In this document: one piece after another, positions 6,521 through 7,318 of the stretch
Layout: the number at the start of each line of letters is the position of its first letter
Position numbering within the stretch: position 1 is the stretch's first letter
Assembly (NCBI GenBank): GCA_007135795.1
Contig: SLIE01000340.1
Coordinates: forward strand, 1-7,318
Source of the DNA: Desulfobacterales bacterium
Lineage (GTDB): Bacteria > Desulfobacterota > Desulfobacteria > Desulfobacterales > Desulfosalsimonadaceae
Length of the DNA: 7,318 nucleotides
Direction: 5' to 3'
Notes under the pieces: generated by a model
Databases searched by the model: none
The model's input: the letters and a program-made list of their open reading frames with translations, nothing else
What the model was told of the DNA's origin: nothing
Made by a program: the position numbers and the translations under genes

Positions 6521-7267
6521 ATGTGGGTTGAGGCTTTTAAAAAGAGATCCGGGTTGTTGGGAGATATTAAACGTTCATGCGCGGGAAGGGGTGAGGCGAA
6601 GAAGCAGTGTTTGCGAACGGCCAATGCTCCTGTTAAACTGAGTTTCGGAACCGTATCAACAGATCCCGTCATTTCCCGACCGCCTGAGAAAAGCGTTTCC
6701 GGGAAATGTGGTTGGTTTCTGTTCCCGGTGGTTTTTTTCGTGTCTTTGCTTATCGGCGTCAGCACCTCCTTTTCAGTTGAGCGCAACGGTGATTACGGCA
6801 CTCGTCATCCCGGCAACCCGGCTGTATCCGCAAAAAGCGAAAGCGTTTATCTTTATTTTGCAACGCCGGATGGGCGTTATCTGACCGGCGAAATCCGACT
6901 TATCGATAACACGGGCGATGCGCTCGTCTTTTGCCGGCAACTCATCGAGGCATTGATAGCGGGACCTGCGGGTCGTGGAGGAAATACCCTGCTTCCGGTG
7001 CTGGCGCCGGAGACCAGATTGCTTGGTGTGTATATCGACAATGCTGAAACGGTCTACGTGGATTTGACCGGAAATTCCGGGAATCCACATCCTGGCGGTA
7101 TTCGTTCGGAGTTGCTCTCCGTTTATGCGATTGTAAATACCCTGATCGTAAATATCGACGGGATTGATCGTGTAAAGATCCTGCTTGATGGCAACGAGGC
7201 TGAAACATTCGCCGGGCATATTGATATCGGCTATCCTGTAAACGCATATATGATGTTGGTGAGATGA
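6521..7267 (+). CDS. Membrane-anchored GerMN domain protein
   Basis: A 248-residue protein: a basic N-terminal segment of about 63 residues, one hydrophobic helix (about 65-86, WFLFPVVFFVSLLIGVSTSF), then a presumably extracytoplasmic GerMN domain (about 109-244). The GerMN signature is visible as an early strand YLYFATPDG, an LIEALIAGP turn, LLPVLAPETRLLGVYI, the VYVDLTG strand, and SVYAIVNTLIV followed by VKILLDG. GerMN was named from spore germination protein GerM but occurs widely in non-sporulating bacteria, where its role is poorly defined and probably envelope related. Start choice: the frame is open from ATG 6413, but that lead is AT-rich, has no ribosome binding site, and contains the promoter at 6441-6469. 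ATG 6521 has a modest GGGTGGGA 10 bases upstream. TTG 6611 is another option. The stop overlaps the next ATG by four bases. Confidence 0.8.
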   Translation: MWVEAFKKRSGLLGDIKRSCAGRGEAKKQCLRTANAPVKLSFGTVSTDPVISRPPEKSVSGKCGWFLFPVVFFVSLLIGVSTSFSVERNGDYGTRHPGNPAVSAKSESVYLYFATPDGRYLTGEIRLIDNTGDALVFCRQLIEALIAGPAGRGGNTLLPVLAPETRLLGVYIDNAETVYVDLTGNSGNPHPGGIRSELLSVYAIVNTLIVNIDGIDRVKILLDGNEAETFAGHIDIGYPVNAYMMLVR

Positions 7268-7318
7268 AAACAAACAGTAAAATTCAGAAATTACGGAATA
7301 TCGGGATTATCGCCCATA
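7264..7318 (+). CDS. fusA: Elongation factor G-like translational GTPase, 5' end (partial)
   Basis: The frame opens at ATG 7264 and runs off the window after 18 complete codons. Residues 11-18 read LRNIGIIA followed by H, the segment that in EF-G directly precedes the P-loop (DAGKTT). LepA, TypA and release factor 3 have different residues here, so an EF-G type (canonical or a second paralogue) fits best, although the P-loop itself is outside the window. The ATG overlaps the GerMN TGA as ATGA (7264-7267), and GGTGAG immediately before it is a weak ribosome binding site, so translation is probably coupled to GerMN. Confidence 0.7.
   Translation, partial: MKTNSKIQKLRNIGIIAH

Noticed and set aside
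6773..7273. 166-codon - strand frame opposite the GerMN gene
   Set aside because: It is antisense to a recognised GerMN domain and overlaps the start of the EF-G-like gene; its product is featureless.

Overview
The window reads as ordinary chromosomal DNA of a sulfate-reducing Desulfobacterota bacterium (the former Deltaproteobacteria, Desulfobacterales-like). This rests on the gene families present: an HdrD-type Fe-S/CCG electron-transfer protein, an AsmA-like envelope protein, a GerMN lipoprotein-like protein placed just before a translational GTPase, and use of selenocysteine. The lineage is inferred from remembered family distributions, not from a search.

Positions 1-4052 are on the + strand. 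They hold the possible last codons of an unknown gene (1-84), a DEDD/RNase H-fold exonuclease of the YprB type (136-978), and, 26 bases later, a 1015-residue single-anchor AsmA/YhdP-like protein (1005-4052). The last two could be one transcript. The AsmA stop directly abuts the stop of a convergent DUF99 gene (4053-4625, - strand), with no base between them.

Positions 4681-6090 are also on the - strand. A perfect 16-bp terminator hairpin (4681-4717) lies beyond a 435-codon HdrD/GlpC-like gene (4769-6076). This gene is the highlight. It is interrupted in frame by one TGA (5345-5347), at the position where the conserved Glu-Cys-Gly-His motif of the first CCG-type domain should carry its cysteine. 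A SECIS-like hairpin follows at the right distance. I read it as a selenoprotein with Sec244; a conventional gene caller would split it into two pieces.

Positions 6077-6520 are a divergent, partly AT-rich intergenic region. A strong sigma70-like promoter with a dyad in its spacer (6441-6469) reads rightward into a membrane-anchored GerMN protein (6521-7267). The GerMN stop overlaps the ATG of a gene starting like elongation factor G (7264 to the window end), which suggests translational coupling.

The genes do not form one pathway. They are three or four transcription units concerned with nucleic-acid processing, envelope lipid homeostasis, redox electron transfer, and translation.
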